Shown: piece by piece, positions 17,609-25,451 of the stretch
How positions within the stretch are numbered: the stretch's first letter is position 1
How the letters are laid out: every line of letters begins with the position of its first letter
Virus record (IMG/VR): IMGVR_UViG_3300036832_000803
Span: 1 to 64,000 of that record
Strand: one strand, 5' to 3'
Source of the DNA: a virus
Length of the DNA stretch: 64,000 nt
Translations under genes and position numbers: made by a program
The notes under the pieces: generated by a model
Database searches by the model: none
What the model saw: only the letters and a program-made list of their open reading frames with translations
What the model was told of the DNA's origin: nothing

Positions 17609-17829
17609 GTGGTTGCTCCTATGCGGCGGCGACGTTTGGGGGTGACGCCCTCGACCAGGATGCATGCGCGCCGGATTTCCTCGCCATCGCGCCGCTCCAT
17701 GCGGGCCATGAACCGCCCCCACACCACCCGTCTCACCCGAAAGCCGCCGCGCTCCTGCCGGCCGAGCGCGTAGGCATCGGCGTTGCGCGCGCGCACGGTC
17801 TTTGCCGGCTTAAGGTGATAGTCACCCAT
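17578..17829 (-). CDS. Small basic protein, intact paralogue of the frameshifted copy at 56.1 kb
   Basis: 83 aa from the ATG one base past the previous stop. DYHLKPAKTVRARNADAY, then ALGRQERGGFRVRRVVWG and EEIRRACILVEG are nearly identical to the product of 56068 onward until a frame break there. It is Arg-rich and may bind nucleic acid. Function unknown. A longer frame back to 17898 would overlap the upstream gene fully and is less likely. Confidence 0.6.
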   Translation of the reverse strand: MGDYHLKPAKTVRARNADAYALGRQERGGFRVRRVVWGRFMARMERRDGEEIRRACILVEGVTPKRRRRIGATTWPDLPPGPA

Positions 17830-17830
17830 A

Positions 17831-18031
17831 TCAATCATCCGGCGGATCGGGCATCGGCTGCCAATGTGTCGGCGGTTCCTTGATGCGGAATCCGCCATCC
17901 CACGAAACCCATTGCGCCGGGCTCGATCCTCGCTTTTCTGCCCAATGCCCGCACGTCACGCGTTTCCCACGCCGCAAAATCTTGAGGGTGTCATCAAGCA
18001 GGGCCGTCTCTATCGGTCGCCAATCATTCAT
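17831..18031 (-). CDS. DUF551-like small protein
   Basis: 66 aa. It opens with NDWRPIETAL, contains an internal GHWAE and WDGGFR, and ends PPTHWQPMPDPPDD. This matches the common phage family in which a Trp-Pro-Ile start and a THW.P.P end bracket a small domain. Function is unknown. The ATG overlaps the upstream stop. Confidence 0.72.
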   Translation of the reverse strand: MNDWRPIETALLDDTLKILRRGKRVTCGHWAEKRGSSPAQWVSWDGGFRIKEPPTHWQPMPDPPDD

Positions 18032-18267
18032 ATCCAGACCTCGACAATCACCGGATCATCGTCAGGGTGGCGATCGAGCCGATAGAGCCCGCCCGGCAAT
18101 TGGCTGCGCAAGTCTTCGAGCGTGGCGGCGGTGATGATCTCCCGCGTCGGGGCAAAGCCGTCAACCGAGACAAGCGACATGCGCGCGATGAAGCAATCCG
18201 GGAAGTCGGACGGATGGTCATAGACCGTCCAGATGGCGAGCGCGCCGTGCTCATCCTGGTGGGCCAT
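18028..18267 (-). CDS. Hypothetical protein
   Basis: 79 aa from the ATG at 18267; the longer reading to 18294 would need a TTG and overlap the upstream gene by 44 nt. It has a short alpha/beta pattern: ALAIWTVYDHPSDFPDCFIAR, then TLEDLRSQLPGGLYRLDRHPDD and VIVEVWI at the end. No family recognised. It overlaps both neighbours. Confidence 0.6.
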   Translation of the reverse strand: MAHQDEHGALAIWTVYDHPSDFPDCFIARMSLVSVDGFAPTREIITAATLEDLRSQLPGGLYRLDRHPDDDPVIVEVWI

Positions 18268-18658
18268 TGCGATCGTCCGACCGATAGATTTCAACGTCCT
18301 CGCGCTTGCTGAATTTGGCGAGTCGGATCGGCTTGCGGAACACCGTCACCATCTCTTTGGCGACCTTGATCAGCGAATCGAGCCGCTTCTTGTCGGCCGC
18401 GATCAGCGGCACCACGCTGCCGTCTCCGAGCAATGGCGCGGCCACGACACCCTCGCCGCCGTCGTCGATCGACAGGAAAGCCCAAATGTTATCGATGCGG
18501 CCGAGATAGTTGGGCGGCGAGACGGCGACCGCGGCTCGCGGCCTCTGCGCCTCGATCGCGACGTTGATGCATTCGAGAATGAAGTCGCGTTCCTCTGGCT
18601 TCCATTCCGGCGAGATCGCGATTCGTTCCTTGATGTCGATGATGCGCGTCAAATTCAT
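18251..18658 (-). CDS. Hypothetical protein
   Basis: 135 aa. The N-terminal half has RIIDIKERIAISPEWKPEERDF and a helix ILECINVAIEAQ; the C-terminal half is mixed (FLSIDDGGEGVVAAP, KRLDSLIKVAKEMVTVF). No catalytic or metal-binding motif is visible. The ATG overlaps the upstream stop, in keeping with coupled translation through this block. Confidence 0.58.
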   Translation of the reverse strand: MNLTRIIDIKERIAISPEWKPEERDFILECINVAIEAQRPRAAVAVSPPNYLGRIDNIWAFLSIDDGGEGVVAAPLLGDGSVVPLIAADKKRLDSLIKVAKEMVTVFRKPIRLAKFSKREDVEIYRSDDRNGPPG

Positions 18659-18831
18659 TGCGGCAATCCTATGTCGGCGATCAGCCGTTCGGCCTCTTCG
18701 CGGGGGATAACGATATGGCCGAGCGGCTTGCCGCTCTGCGGCATTCGGAACGCGAGATCGGCGCGTATCTTGGCAAGCACGGGGCTGGCATCGATCCGAT
18801 CGAGCCGCGCCTGCATTTCAGCCTCGGTCAT
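18655..18831 (-). CDS. Small helical hypothetical protein
   Basis: 58 aa from an ATG 4 nt after GAGG; the longer TTG reading is less likely. TEAEMQARLDRIDASPVLAK is followed by a short strand LGHIVIP and a final helix REEAERLIADIG. No known family. It overlaps genes on both sides by 4 nt. Confidence 0.58.
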   Translation of the reverse strand: MTEAEMQARLDRIDASPVLAKIRADLAFRMPQSGKPLGHIVIPREEAERLIADIGLPQ

Positions 18832-19028
18832 GACTTCCTCTGACAGTTCCAAACTTGACCCAACGGCGGGCAGCCAACTCGCATAGCGGCGCCGTCAAGC
18901 AAATCCCATTGGCGAAGCCGGCGTGTGTTGCCCGCCTCTTGCATCCGCACCAACACCGCCGTCGAGTTTGCGTCGGCTGCATATAGCGTCGGTGCTCCGT
19001 CGCGGATGCTCGTCCGCCCCCAGGTCAT
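18828..19028 (-). CDS. Hypothetical protein
   Basis: 66 aa. TLYAADANSTAVLVRMQEAG followed by LRQWDLLDGAAMRVG suggests a small beta-rich domain. No family recognised. The start is the only ATG that fits, 8 nt past the previous stop, and its own stop overlaps the next ATG. Confidence 0.5.
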   Translation of the reverse strand: MTWGRTSIRDGAPTLYAADANSTAVLVRMQEAGNTRRLRQWDLLDGAAMRVGCPPLGQVWNCQRKS

Positions 19029-19036
19029 TTGCGTGC

Positions 19037-19480
19037 CTACTTGTCCCGGCAGGGCGCGATCCTCGGATCGTCCGGTGCCACGCCGTTCGCGATGGCCATC
19101 GCTCGATAGCTCCGGTAAAGCCGCAGCCCCGCGCGCTTGATCCTGCCGAAATCGAGCCGCCCATCGGCGAGACGCATCCGCACGACAAGGTTATGTAGGG
19201 CGCCCGGCGAAAGCAGGAAGCCGGCGCACGTCTGCGGAGCGCTCGCCGGGCTCATGTGGCACGCAAAGGTGCTCATGGCCGCATCATAGGCGGTCGGCGC
19301 CGAGAGCCGGAACGCCTCGGGCGGAAACTGTCCGCGCCGATCGCAACGCCAGGGACATTGCGCGCACGGCTCGACGCGGTAGCCGCGCCCCTTGCCGGCG
19401 CCCTCGACCGTGATGACGGCATGATGGCGCCCGGCCGGCCGGCGCCGCGTGATCCTTGGCCGCTTGCGTGGCTTCGTCAT
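19037..19480 (-). CDS. DUF6283-like Cys-containing protein
   Basis: 147 aa. After a basic N-terminus comes CAQCPWRCDRRGQFPPEAF, then TFACHMSP and CAGFLLS, and a C-terminal helix pair. Paired CxxCPWR, ACH and C.GF elements are the signature of the DUF6283 family of phage/actinobacterial proteins. The Cys/His set probably binds a metal. The start overlaps the upstream stop. Function unknown. Confidence 0.75.
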   Translation of the reverse strand: MTKPRKRPRITRRRPAGRHHAVITVEGAGKGRGYRVEPCAQCPWRCDRRGQFPPEAFRLSAPTAYDAAMSTFACHMSPASAPQTCAGFLLSPGALHNLVVRMRLADGRLDFGRIKRAGLRLYRSYRAMAIANGVAPDDPRIAPCRDK

Positions 19481-19689
19481 ATCGTTGCCGCCGCCGCCTT
19501 GATGTCGGCCGCGCATCGCATCGCGGCATGTTCGGCCTCGGCGATCTCGTTGTTCAGCGTGGTGAGACGGGTTTTCGGCTCGCCATCGGGCAGCCCTTCG
19601 ATGAACGATTTGGCGATGGTGGCGGCCGCGCTGATGCGGCTCAACTCGTGCCAGAGACGATCGGTGTGAGTCTTCGCCGGCTGTTTCAA
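19477..19689 (-). CDS. Small helical hypothetical protein (TTG start)
   Basis: 70 aa, mostly helix (DRLWHELSRISAAATIAKSF; RLTTLNNEIAEAEHAAMRCA). The frame can only begin with TTG at the right place, which is 5 nt past a strong GGGGAGA site, so TTG is the likely start. It overlaps its neighbours by 4 nt on both sides. Confidence 0.58.
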   Translation of the reverse strand: MKQPAKTHTDRLWHELSRISAAATIAKSFIEGLPDGEPKTRLTTLNNEIAEAEHAAMRCAADIKAAAATI

Positions 19690-19949
19690 TTCGGTCTCCC
19701 CTTATCGGCGTGAAGTAAGCTCACGGCTTGGCGCGTGAGGGTGATGCGCGGATCGGCCATCAGCGTCCGCAATTCATCCGAGCGCGGCTCGCGCAGCTTG
19801 CCGCCGCGCGTGAAGATCGCGACGTGATTGCACTTCAGGCAGATCGAAGCGTCGCCGCGCTTTGGTTGATCATCGCCCGTGACCGATGTCGCGGCATCGA
19901 GCAATTCGTTGCAGCGAATGCATCGAGTGGCCTTAACGCGATAGGTCAT
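19686..19949 (-). CDS. Zinc-ribbon protein
   Basis: 87 aa. CIRCNELL at residues 10-17 and CLKCNHVAIF about 30 residues later give two CxxC knuckles, probably one zinc site. The C-terminal part, with DELRTLMADPRITLTRQ, looks helical. It may bind DNA or protein partners; partner unknown. It overlaps the upstream gene by 17 nt. Confidence 0.62.
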   Translation of the reverse strand: MTYRVKATRCIRCNELLDAATSVTGDDQPKRGDASICLKCNHVAIFTRGGKLREPRSDELRTLMADPRITLTRQAVSLLHADKGRPN

Positions 19950-20118
19950 TTTTCTGCGGCTCGATCGTGATGGTTTTCAGGTCTTGGTCCTCGTGGAACC
20001 GCTTGCAAAAGCCGCAATAGCGGTGCGCGACATCGTTGCTGTTGTGGCTCGTCATCCCGCAGCGATGGCATGTGATCGAGCGGCCGTCGGGTGCGATCGT
20101 GCAACCTTCGTCGGTCAT
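19933..20118 (-). CDS. Small zinc-finger protein
   Basis: 61 aa from the ATG that overlaps the upstream stop. CHRCGMTSHN and YCGFCKRFH form two CxxC-type knuckles with nearby His, a common arrangement in tiny phage-encoded zinc fingers. The rest is polar. Function unknown. Confidence 0.6.
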   Translation of the reverse strand: MTDEGCTIAPDGRSITCHRCGMTSHNSNDVAHRYCGFCKRFHEDQDLKTITIEPQKNDLSR

Positions 20119-20681
20119 CCCAGGATCACCTTCCGAGCCTTGGCGAGATTGGCGATGACATCGTGCGCATAGCCGACCTCGGTTGTGCGGGCTTCCGACT
20201 TGAAGGCGTTGCCGTGCTGTTCGTGCCATTGCCCGTCTTCCGCCATCGCGGGCGGGATGATCGAAAATCCGGCTTCCGACGAATAGCGCACCAGGGCGGC
20301 AATGCCTTCCTCGCCGCGCCGCGCCAGATACGCGCGCAAGTCAGGATCACGGTGCGCGTCGGGATAACGCGGGTCGCACCAAATCTGCACGACCTCTATG
20401 GTGATCGGTTCGCCGCCGTCGCCCGGCACCAGCTGGATGTAATCCGGCATGATATCGATGACGTAGTGCGAATGATTGGGTCGCCTCATGCGCCCGGTGT
20501 CGTTATTGACCAGCCAGCGACAATTCCAGATCGCGCACGATGGCGGCATGCCGGCCTTGTGGTAGACGCCGCAGCCCTTCGCGAAAGTCTGATGCCGGCA
20601 TTTCGTGTTCGCAGGCTTGTCCAACTCGCGCACCGGCAGCAATCGACAGCACAGCTGACAGTCACCGCATTGCCGCATCAT
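20115..20681 (-). CDS. Cys-cluster protein (YkgJ-like zinc/iron-binding N-terminus)
   Basis: 188 aa. Residues 4-60 contain CGDCQLCCRLLPV, then KCRHQTFAKGCGVY and PPSCAIWNCRWL. This run of Cys residues is the pattern of the YkgJ/CxxCxxCC family, thought to chelate zinc or iron. The C-terminal part, GDGGEPITIEVVQIWCDPRYP onward, has no visible motif. The ATG overlaps the upstream stop. Confidence 0.7.
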   Translation of the reverse strand: MMRQCGDCQLCCRLLPVRELDKPANTKCRHQTFAKGCGVYHKAGMPPSCAIWNCRWLVNNDTGRMRRPNHSHYVIDIMPDYIQLVPGDGGEPITIEVVQIWCDPRYPDAHRDPDLRAYLARRGEEGIAALVRYSSEAGFSIIPPAMAEDGQWHEQHGNAFKSEARTTEVGYAHDVIANLAKARKVILG

Positions 20682-21283
20682 GGTCGTGCCTCCCGTTGCC
20701 GGCCACCATCGTCAGCCCAGCGGCTATAGTGATCGCGAGCCCCGAGCCATTCGTCGATCCAGGCAACCGTCAGCTGGTTCGCCCGTTTGGTCTTGCGATC
20801 AAACAAACTCGCGAGCCAATGATAGCCGTCGGCCGTCATCTCCGCGTCTTCGCTTACTCCGATCTCAAACATGCGGTCGCCCCAGGCGGTGAACATCGAG
20901 CGCCCGTCGCGATCGGGCATGCCGTGCATTTCCATGACGCCGCCGCAGCCGATCAATGGCGCCATGAACCATGTGTGAAACTTGCCCGACCGGATGGCCG
21001 TGCGGAGATCGGCCGCAAAGCCCGCCGGCATCAGATCAAGCAATGCAAAGAATGACAGGCGGATGCCGGTTCGCTCGCCCGGCAGCCAGCCGACCCCGGA
21101 GCCGCACCACTCGAAATCCTGGTTCTGGAACACATGCCGGCAGTGATTGTCGGCATCTTCCTCGCTGCGGCAGATTTTGCACCGGATCACGTCGCCGTCG
21201 CACTCCTCGCAGAGGCCGGTGTCGGGATAGACCTCGCGTTGCTCTTCGCATCGGCGGCAGATTCCTGTCTTCATGTCGTTCAT
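20678..21283 (-). CDS. Protein with N-terminal zinc ribbons
   Basis: 201 aa. Three knuckles occur in the first 50 residues: CRRCEEQ, CEECDGD and CKICRSEED, followed by HCRHVF. The rest is a mixed domain with WCGSGVGWLPGERTG and a Trp-rich end (TVAWIDEWLGARDHYSRW). No enzyme family recognised. It is the second largest gene type in this Cys-rich run and translation is coupled on both sides. Confidence 0.62.
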   Translation of the reverse strand: MNDMKTGICRRCEEQREVYPDTGLCEECDGDVIRCKICRSEEDADNHCRHVFQNQDFEWCGSGVGWLPGERTGIRLSFFALLDLMPAGFAADLRTAIRSGKFHTWFMAPLIGCGGVMEMHGMPDRDGRSMFTAWGDRMFEIGVSEDAEMTADGYHWLASLFDRKTKRANQLTVAWIDEWLGARDHYSRWADDGGRQREARP

Positions 21284-21456
21284 TTGAGCACCACGCGCGC
21301 GAGATTCCTTGGTAGATCATATTCGACGCGATGGACCGTAAGCTGCGTCGCGTCATCGACGATGACTTCCTCGCCCTCACGCGGGACGGCATCCCATTCA
21401 ACGGTCTTGAACACGTGCCGCTCGCCCGGCTTCCTCAAAATAAATTCGATCGTCAT
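21280..21456 (-). CDS. Small beta-barrel-like hypothetical protein
   Basis: 58 aa: alternating strands TIEFILRKPGERHVFKT, AVPREGEEVIVDD and LTVHRVEYDL. The spacing recalls small SH3- or PUA-like barrels with a Pro-x-x-Gly-Glu-x-V element. Function unknown. It overlaps both neighbours by 4 nt. Confidence 0.58.
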   Translation of the reverse strand: MTIEFILRKPGERHVFKTVEWDAVPREGEEVIVDDATQLTVHRVEYDLPRNLARVVLK

Positions 21457-22550
21457 TCCGCTACCTCGTAGGCTTCGCGCGTCGGCATCGGGCGGCTGGC
21501 GTCGCCGCGCTCGAAATCGTGCCACCAGTAGATTCCTGTGCGTCTGATCTTGAAATGACCGCGAACCTTGTGGCCGCGCGCCTGCTCGCGGCTCAAACCG
21601 TGCGCACCGCCGCGCCGGGCCTCGCTCATCGACAGCGACAGATCGGTGACGTAGTGGGTCAGGAACGGCGCGCGGCCGAGCCGCACGCGCTTGCGATTGA
21701 GCCGCGTCAGATCGGCCGGCTTGCTCTCGACCGCGTTACGCGAATTCATCAGGGCGAGGACAGCTTCCATGAACGGCCCCTCGCCGACCGTGTCGGCTTC
21801 CCAGCCTGTTAGGATGCGCGCGATATCTGGAGCGCGCATCATTATGCCACCGGCGAGCGCAAAGAATTTCCAGGCGTGGCGCGACACCCAGCGCGCCGAT
21901 CGCTTGGTCAGGACGCGCAGCGCCTCGACCTCGCGCGGCATGTTCGCGAACTTGTCCCAGCCGGGGCGGCAATCGGTCATCACCATTTTCAGAGTCTCGT
22001 CGCCCAACTCGCGAAGCCATCGGCCCTTGCCGGCCTCGATGATCAGATCGAGCATGCTTGACCGTTGGTGCTGCGCAAGCCATTCGTCCGCAAAGACGTT
22101 CAACAGCGCCGGAATGTCGCCCTCGGGACGCCAGTCGAACACGAGCCCGAACGGGCAGACGTTGACGGAAGCGCCCGGCATCTCGGGCAGATCGAAATGC
22201 ACCCAGGCCCACGTCATGGTGCCGATCTGGTCGGCAATGCCCTCGATCAGGCAGCCCATCTTGGCCGGCGGCGGCGCGTTGATGCGCGACTGCGGAGCGC
22301 CGACCCGCCCGCCCTTCCACTCGATCCACATGGTTTGATAGGGCAGGCGGCAGAGCGGCAGCGCTGTGACCAGGGTGGACGGTTTCGAGCGGATGATGTT
22401 GGCGGCCGCGTCGCTGGCGTGATCGGTCAGGACGAAGCGCTCGGCGCGCTCGATCCCGGCGCAGACCGAAGTCACGATGCCATGAATGTCGCTGATGCCA
22501 CCGCGCGCCTCCATCAGATGATCGGACAGTCTCACGGCATCTCTCCCCAT
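21453..22550 (-). CDS. Large hypothetical phage protein
   Basis: 365 aa from the ATG at 22550, 19 nt inside the previous gene. Mostly helical in the second half (WLRELGDETLKMVMTDCRPG; LTKRSARWVSRHAWKFFALAGG), with strands before it. The C-terminus, GHKVRGHFKIRRTGIYWWHDFERGD, resembles a small nucleic-acid binding hairpin seen at the end of several phage proteins. I cannot assign a family. It is the longest gene in the small-gene block, so probably the one with an enzymatic role. Confidence 0.6.
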   Translation of the reverse strand: MGRDAVRLSDHLMEARGGISDIHGIVTSVCAGIERAERFVLTDHASDAAANIIRSKPSTLVTALPLCRLPYQTMWIEWKGGRVGAPQSRINAPPPAKMGCLIEGIADQIGTMTWAWVHFDLPEMPGASVNVCPFGLVFDWRPEGDIPALLNVFADEWLAQHQRSSMLDLIIEAGKGRWLRELGDETLKMVMTDCRPGWDKFANMPREVEALRVLTKRSARWVSRHAWKFFALAGGIMMRAPDIARILTGWEADTVGEGPFMEAVLALMNSRNAVESKPADLTRLNRKRVRLGRAPFLTHYVTDLSLSMSEARRGGAHGLSREQARGHKVRGHFKIRRTGIYWWHDFERGDASRPMPTREAYEVAE

Positions 22551-22783
22551 TTCTCGCCGGCATTCCCCTTGTGGCGATCGTTGACGATCTTCTGGCAATC
22601 CTCCAGCGTGTATGGCGCCTTGATCTCATACAGGAACAAATAAAATCCAGGCTGGCGCGGATTGAGTAATCGTTCCTCCAGGCGCGTGACCATGCCGCAG
22701 AATTCGAGCATGGTCGTGCAGCCGACGCACAACGGAATGATCTTTCTGTCCCGCAGGAGCGCGGCCAGGACTGGTTCTTTCAA
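22532..22783 (-). CDS. Hypothetical protein (TTG start)
   Basis: 83 aa. GGAGG lies 10 nt before a TTG that itself overlaps the upstream stop (TTGA), so TTG is the probable start. CVGCTTMLEFCGMVTRLEERL shows a Cys-rich patch; RQPGFYLFLYEIKAPYTLEDC follows. No family recognised. Confidence 0.55.
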   Translation of the reverse strand: MKEPVLAALLRDRKIIPLCVGCTTMLEFCGMVTRLEERLLNPRQPGFYLFLYEIKAPYTLEDCQKIVNDRHKGNAGEKWGEMP

Positions 22784-22995
22784 TGTTTATGCCCCTCCGT
22801 TATCGGGGTGCCGCAGGAATCGCAGCGCACCGCCATCGGTTCTGCCAATGTGAGATCGACGACTTTCGTATTGCAGGTCGCGCACCACACGCGGACGACG
22901 GTCGGCGCGATCAGCCCGACGCTCAATTTGTACCGACGTTGCGATGTCACGCATCGACGGCAGGCTAAAAACGCGAGGATGCCGCTTTCGCTCAT
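22780..22995 (-). CDS. Zinc-ribbon protein
   Basis: 71 aa from an ATG preceded by GGAG and overlapping the upstream stop. CRRC, CATCNTKVVDL and CDSCGTPITEG give three knuckles in a chain, followed by His residues at the end. This looks like a double zinc ribbon. Partner unknown. Confidence 0.6.
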   Translation of the reverse strand: MSESGILAFLACRRCVTSQRRYKLSVGLIAPTVVRVWCATCNTKVVDLTLAEPMAVRCDSCGTPITEGHKH

Positions 22996-23210
22996 TCCAA
23001 CTCCGCTTCGTCGCACGCCTCATAGGCACCGGGCAGGATCGAGTGCGGCGGCATGCCGGCCGCGAGTCGCTTCGCGTTGATCAGCGCCATGCAGCGCTCA
23101 CAGATCGGCTCGCGCGATCCGTTGACGGGAAAGCTCGGCACACGCATCGGGTTGAAGATGAAGGGCACGGTGCAACACACGCACGGCCCTATGCAAAACG
23201 CGACGCCCAT
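22992..23210 (-). CDS. Cys-rich small protein
   Basis: 72 aa. CIGPCVCCTVPFIFNP at the N-terminus and CERCMALINAKRLAAG in the middle provide a possible zinc site: a ribbon with a helix, as in small anti-repressor or nuclease-accessory proteins. No function can be assigned. Confidence 0.58.
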   Translation of the reverse strand: MGVAFCIGPCVCCTVPFIFNPMRVPSFPVNGSREPICERCMALINAKRLAAGMPPHSILPGAYEACDEAELE

Positions 23211-23223
23211 CGCTTTGCTCCCA

Positions 23224-23850
23224 TCATCCGGGCGGCGTCAGATTGACGACCAGCCGCAGATTGCGATCGAGCACGAAGCGCATGTGCGTGCGCTTTTCCA
23301 TCGCTTGGATGATGGCGCGCGCCTCGGCGAGTTTGATGCCGAGATCGGTTTGCAGCTTCATGAAATCAGCATCGGCCGGCACCTGATAGGCCGGCGCCTG
23401 CGGCTTGGGCAGCGGCGCGGTCGGCGAGGCGCCATTGCCGGGATTCGGCTCGATGTGAACCTCGCGGATGAATTCCTCATGCGCGTCGATCCAGGCCGGC
23501 GGCAGCGGCGGCAGCCGCATGTTGGAGTTGTCCTTGGAAAACTCGGGCCGCATATAAATCGCCCTGCGCGCGCGGTGCGACAGATCGAAATTCGTGATCG
23601 TGGTGGCGAGATAGATCAGCGAACTCTTGGCCAGAGGTTGAGGCTTTAGTCCCTTGGGATCGCCCGCGATGATGAAGCCGTTCGCCGGCTGACCACGTAT
23701 CGAGAGCTTCTTGGGATTGCCGATCCGCTCCAGCATCGGCTTGCGGATATGCAGCCGCAGGAAAAAATAGTCGTTTGCTCCCGAGAAAACCGAGACGCCG
23801 ACCAGACTATCCTTCGGGTCCGCCGGCTTGTTCGTCGTAACATCCAACAT
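23224..23850 (-). CDS. Hypothetical protein, possible recombination or DNA-binding accessory
   Basis: 208 aa. N-terminal part: GVSVFSGANDYFFLRLHIRK, a beta-rich segment; then MRPEFSKDN, a Pro-rich linker, and a C-terminal helix (LQTDLGIKLAEARAIIQAME). The start at 23850 is chosen because GGAG lies 8 nt before it; an in-frame ATG at 23955 would add 35 residues (including a Lys-Pro repeat) and overlap the upstream stop. A GGGTTT-type short repeat lies in the extra part. No family recognised. Confidence 0.55.
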   Translation of the reverse strand: MLDVTTNKPADPKDSLVGVSVFSGANDYFFLRLHIRKPMLERIGNPKKLSIRGQPANGFIIAGDPKGLKPQPLAKSSLIYLATTITNFDLSHRARRAIYMRPEFSKDNSNMRLPPLPPAWIDAHEEFIREVHIEPNPGNGASPTAPLPKPQAPAYQVPADADFMKLQTDLGIKLAEARAIIQAMEKRTHMRFVLDRNLRLVVNLTPPG

Positions 23851-23951
23851 CGCTCTGCTCCGTTTGGGTTTGGGTTTGGGTTTTTGTTGTTGGTTGCATG
23901 GGCGCACCGTCGCGCCATTTATCGACTCAGTCATGATGAAGGTCTTTGCCA

Positions 23952-24182
23952 TCATCGTATTGCCAGCGCCAGCAATTGGGCGACGCAAACACACGCGAGC
24001 AGGAAGATGCCCCATATCAGGCGGTCGATGATGCGGCTCGCGGTCTGCACCGCCTTGGCCGCGGCATCGATCGATTGCAGAAGAAGCCGAAACGCATCGG
24101 CAGTATCTTGATTGTTGGGAAAATGCTTGGCCAGTTCCGCGATGATCGGATCGAGCGGTTGCGCCGGTGTTTCATGGGTCAT
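23952..24182 (-). CDS. Small membrane protein with one C-terminal TM segment
   Basis: 76 aa. An acidic/helical N-terminal half (LDPIIAELAKHFPNNQD, RLLLQSIDAAAKAVQ) is followed by one hydrophobic segment LIWGIFLLACVCVAQLLALA, so the soluble part probably faces the cytoplasm. Placed between two soluble proteins in the operon. Function unknown. The ATG overlaps the upstream stop. Confidence 0.6.
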   Translation of the reverse strand: MTHETPAQPLDPIIAELAKHFPNNQDTADAFRLLLQSIDAAAKAVQTASRIIDRLIWGIFLLACVCVAQLLALAIR

Positions 24183-24823
24183 GATGCGGTGCTCCTTTGC
24201 GCTGGCGCGTCTTCCCAGGCGCCGAACCTCTCGACCAGGGCGGCCACCACCGGCATCCGCCGAAACTGGTCGTTGCCATCGGGGCCGTATTGCCAGCTTT
24301 TGTTGCGCGGGTTGTCGAACCATCCCAGCATGACATCGTCGCCGTAAGCGGTGCTCGCGATCACGTCGAGGTTCCACCATGCGCGCATGCGTTCGTCCGA
24401 AAGCGGCAGCGCCAGCATGCCGGGCAAGTCCCGCCATTGCGGCCGTCGCACCGGATAAAGCGTCGTGTCGATCAGGAATTCGCGGCCACGCGTCTTGACC
24501 GTCACGACCATGTGGCCCTTCCAATTATCCTTCAATACCCGCTTGTCGTGCGGCGCACCGATCGCGAGCGAGTGCATCAGCTTGCCGTCGCGCTCGGCCC
24601 AGATCACGGTCGCGCACGGCCGCACGACCGCGTTGAAGCCGACCCGTACCAGGAAATCGCGCACCGTCAGCGAGGACAGGACGCAAGCGTGCCGCGAATA
24701 GAACGGCTTGATATCGGGGCGCAGATCAAAGCCGGGATGCAACGCATCGGCGATGACCGCGAGCGCCTTGATGAGCTTGGCCGGCGGATACGGCTGCAAG
24801 ATATGAAGGTCGCCCAGGTTCAT
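24179..24823 (-). CDS. Putative transglutaminase/papain-like protein
   Basis: 214 aa. The order of Cys in YSRHACVLSSLTVRDFL (about residue 47), His in WKGHMVVTV (about 104) and Asp in FLIDTTLYPVRRPQW (about 118) is that of the papain/transglutaminase catalytic triad. Spacing and the strand before the Asp fit. I recall similar uncharacterised proteins in alphaproteobacterial prophages. Activity is inference. It lies 4 nt past a small membrane protein gene. Confidence 0.6.
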   Translation of the reverse strand: MNLGDLHILQPYPPAKLIKALAVIADALHPGFDLRPDIKPFYSRHACVLSSLTVRDFLVRVGFNAVVRPCATVIWAERDGKLMHSLAIGAPHDKRVLKDNWKGHMVVTVKTRGREFLIDTTLYPVRRPQWRDLPGMLALPLSDERMRAWWNLDVIASTAYGDDVMLGWFDNPRNKSWQYGPDGNDQFRRMPVVAALVERFGAWEDAPAQRSTAS

Positions 24824-24827
24824 CCCA

Positions 24828-24947
24828 TCAATCCCTTACTCCCGCGTCCCGGTCTGCCTTCTTTGCCAATGCGACGCAGGCGATCAGGATGACGCCACCG
24901 ATGGCGCCGACGACGAGTCCAAGGAACATCCCAGCTGCGAAGGTCAT
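24828..24947 (-). CDS. 39-aa single-span membrane protein
   Basis: A 39-codon frame with GGAGG 6 nt before the ATG, overlapping the upstream stop by 4 nt. Hydrophobic from the N-terminus (FLGLVVGAIGGVILIACVAL), then a charged tail AKKADRDAGVRD. One membrane span with a cytoplasmic C-terminus is likely. Too short for most gene callers, but start signals and overlap support it. Confidence 0.6.
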   Translation of the reverse strand: MTFAAGMFLGLVVGAIGGVILIACVALAKKADRDAGVRD

Positions 24948-25159
24948 TTTGAGCCTCCTGTTTCAGGGTTGCGTTCCATAGGGGTCCGAAGTTTCGAAAA
25001 GTCCATTCCGACTGTTTGCTTGTTGAGAACGCGGTTGACATCGTGCGCCGCGCGCACGACCGACGTTCCGCAAGCGGCGGCGATGTCGTCGAGATTGGCG
25101 CCGCCGCGCCAGAGCGCCAGGATGGCGTCGTCATCGGCAGCGCTTTGGCCTTTGCCCAT
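24944..25159 (-). CDS. Small helix-turn-helix-like protein
   Basis: 71 aa. AILALWRGGANLDDIAAACG followed by TSVVRAAHDVNRVL has the spacing of a helix-turn-helix of the kind found in phage regulators that recognise DNA with a short tri-helical domain. AGGTG precedes the ATG. Regulatory function is inferred only. Confidence 0.55.
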   Translation of the reverse strand: MGKGQSAADDDAILALWRGGANLDDIAAACGTSVVRAAHDVNRVLNKQTVGMDFSKLRTPMERNPETGGSK

Positions 25160-25172
25160 GACACCTGTTCGC

Positions 25173-25451
25173 TCATGCGTGCCCCGTCACGTCCGGCTGG
25201 CCTTCGAAGCGTTTGATCTGTTCCTTGAAGAGCGTAACGATGTCCTTCCGATCGGCGCCGTTTGAGATGTAATTGCAACGGCCTTCCTTCTCGCCGAACG
25301 GAAAGACCAGCAGCACAAAGCCCACGTCGCGATCTGGGCCGCGCTTGTCGCCATTGAACATTTCGTCCAGCGCGTGAGCCATCCGATTCATCATGTCGCT
25401 GTATTGCGGATCGATGGGCGCGTCGCCAAGCCGTTCCGGTTTCTCTGCCAT
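25173..25451 (-). CDS. Hypothetical protein
   Basis: 92 aa from an ATG preceded by GGAGGG. RDVGFVLLVFPFGEKEGRCNY and a final helix KDIVTLFKEQIKRFEGQ give a compact alpha/beta domain that I have seen in phage hypothetical proteins. No function known. The upstream zinc-finger gene runs 61 nt into it. Confidence 0.6.
   Translation of the reverse strand: MAEKPERLGDAPIDPQYSDMMNRMAHALDEMFNGDKRGPDRDVGFVLLVFPFGEKEGRCNYISNGADRKDIVTLFKEQIKRFEGQPDVTGHA

Noticed and set aside
23863-23892. GGGTTT-type tandem repeat, considered as CRISPR or iteron
   Set aside because: Units are 6 bp with no spacers and it can be read as a Lys-Pro stretch or a 5' leader; no array character.
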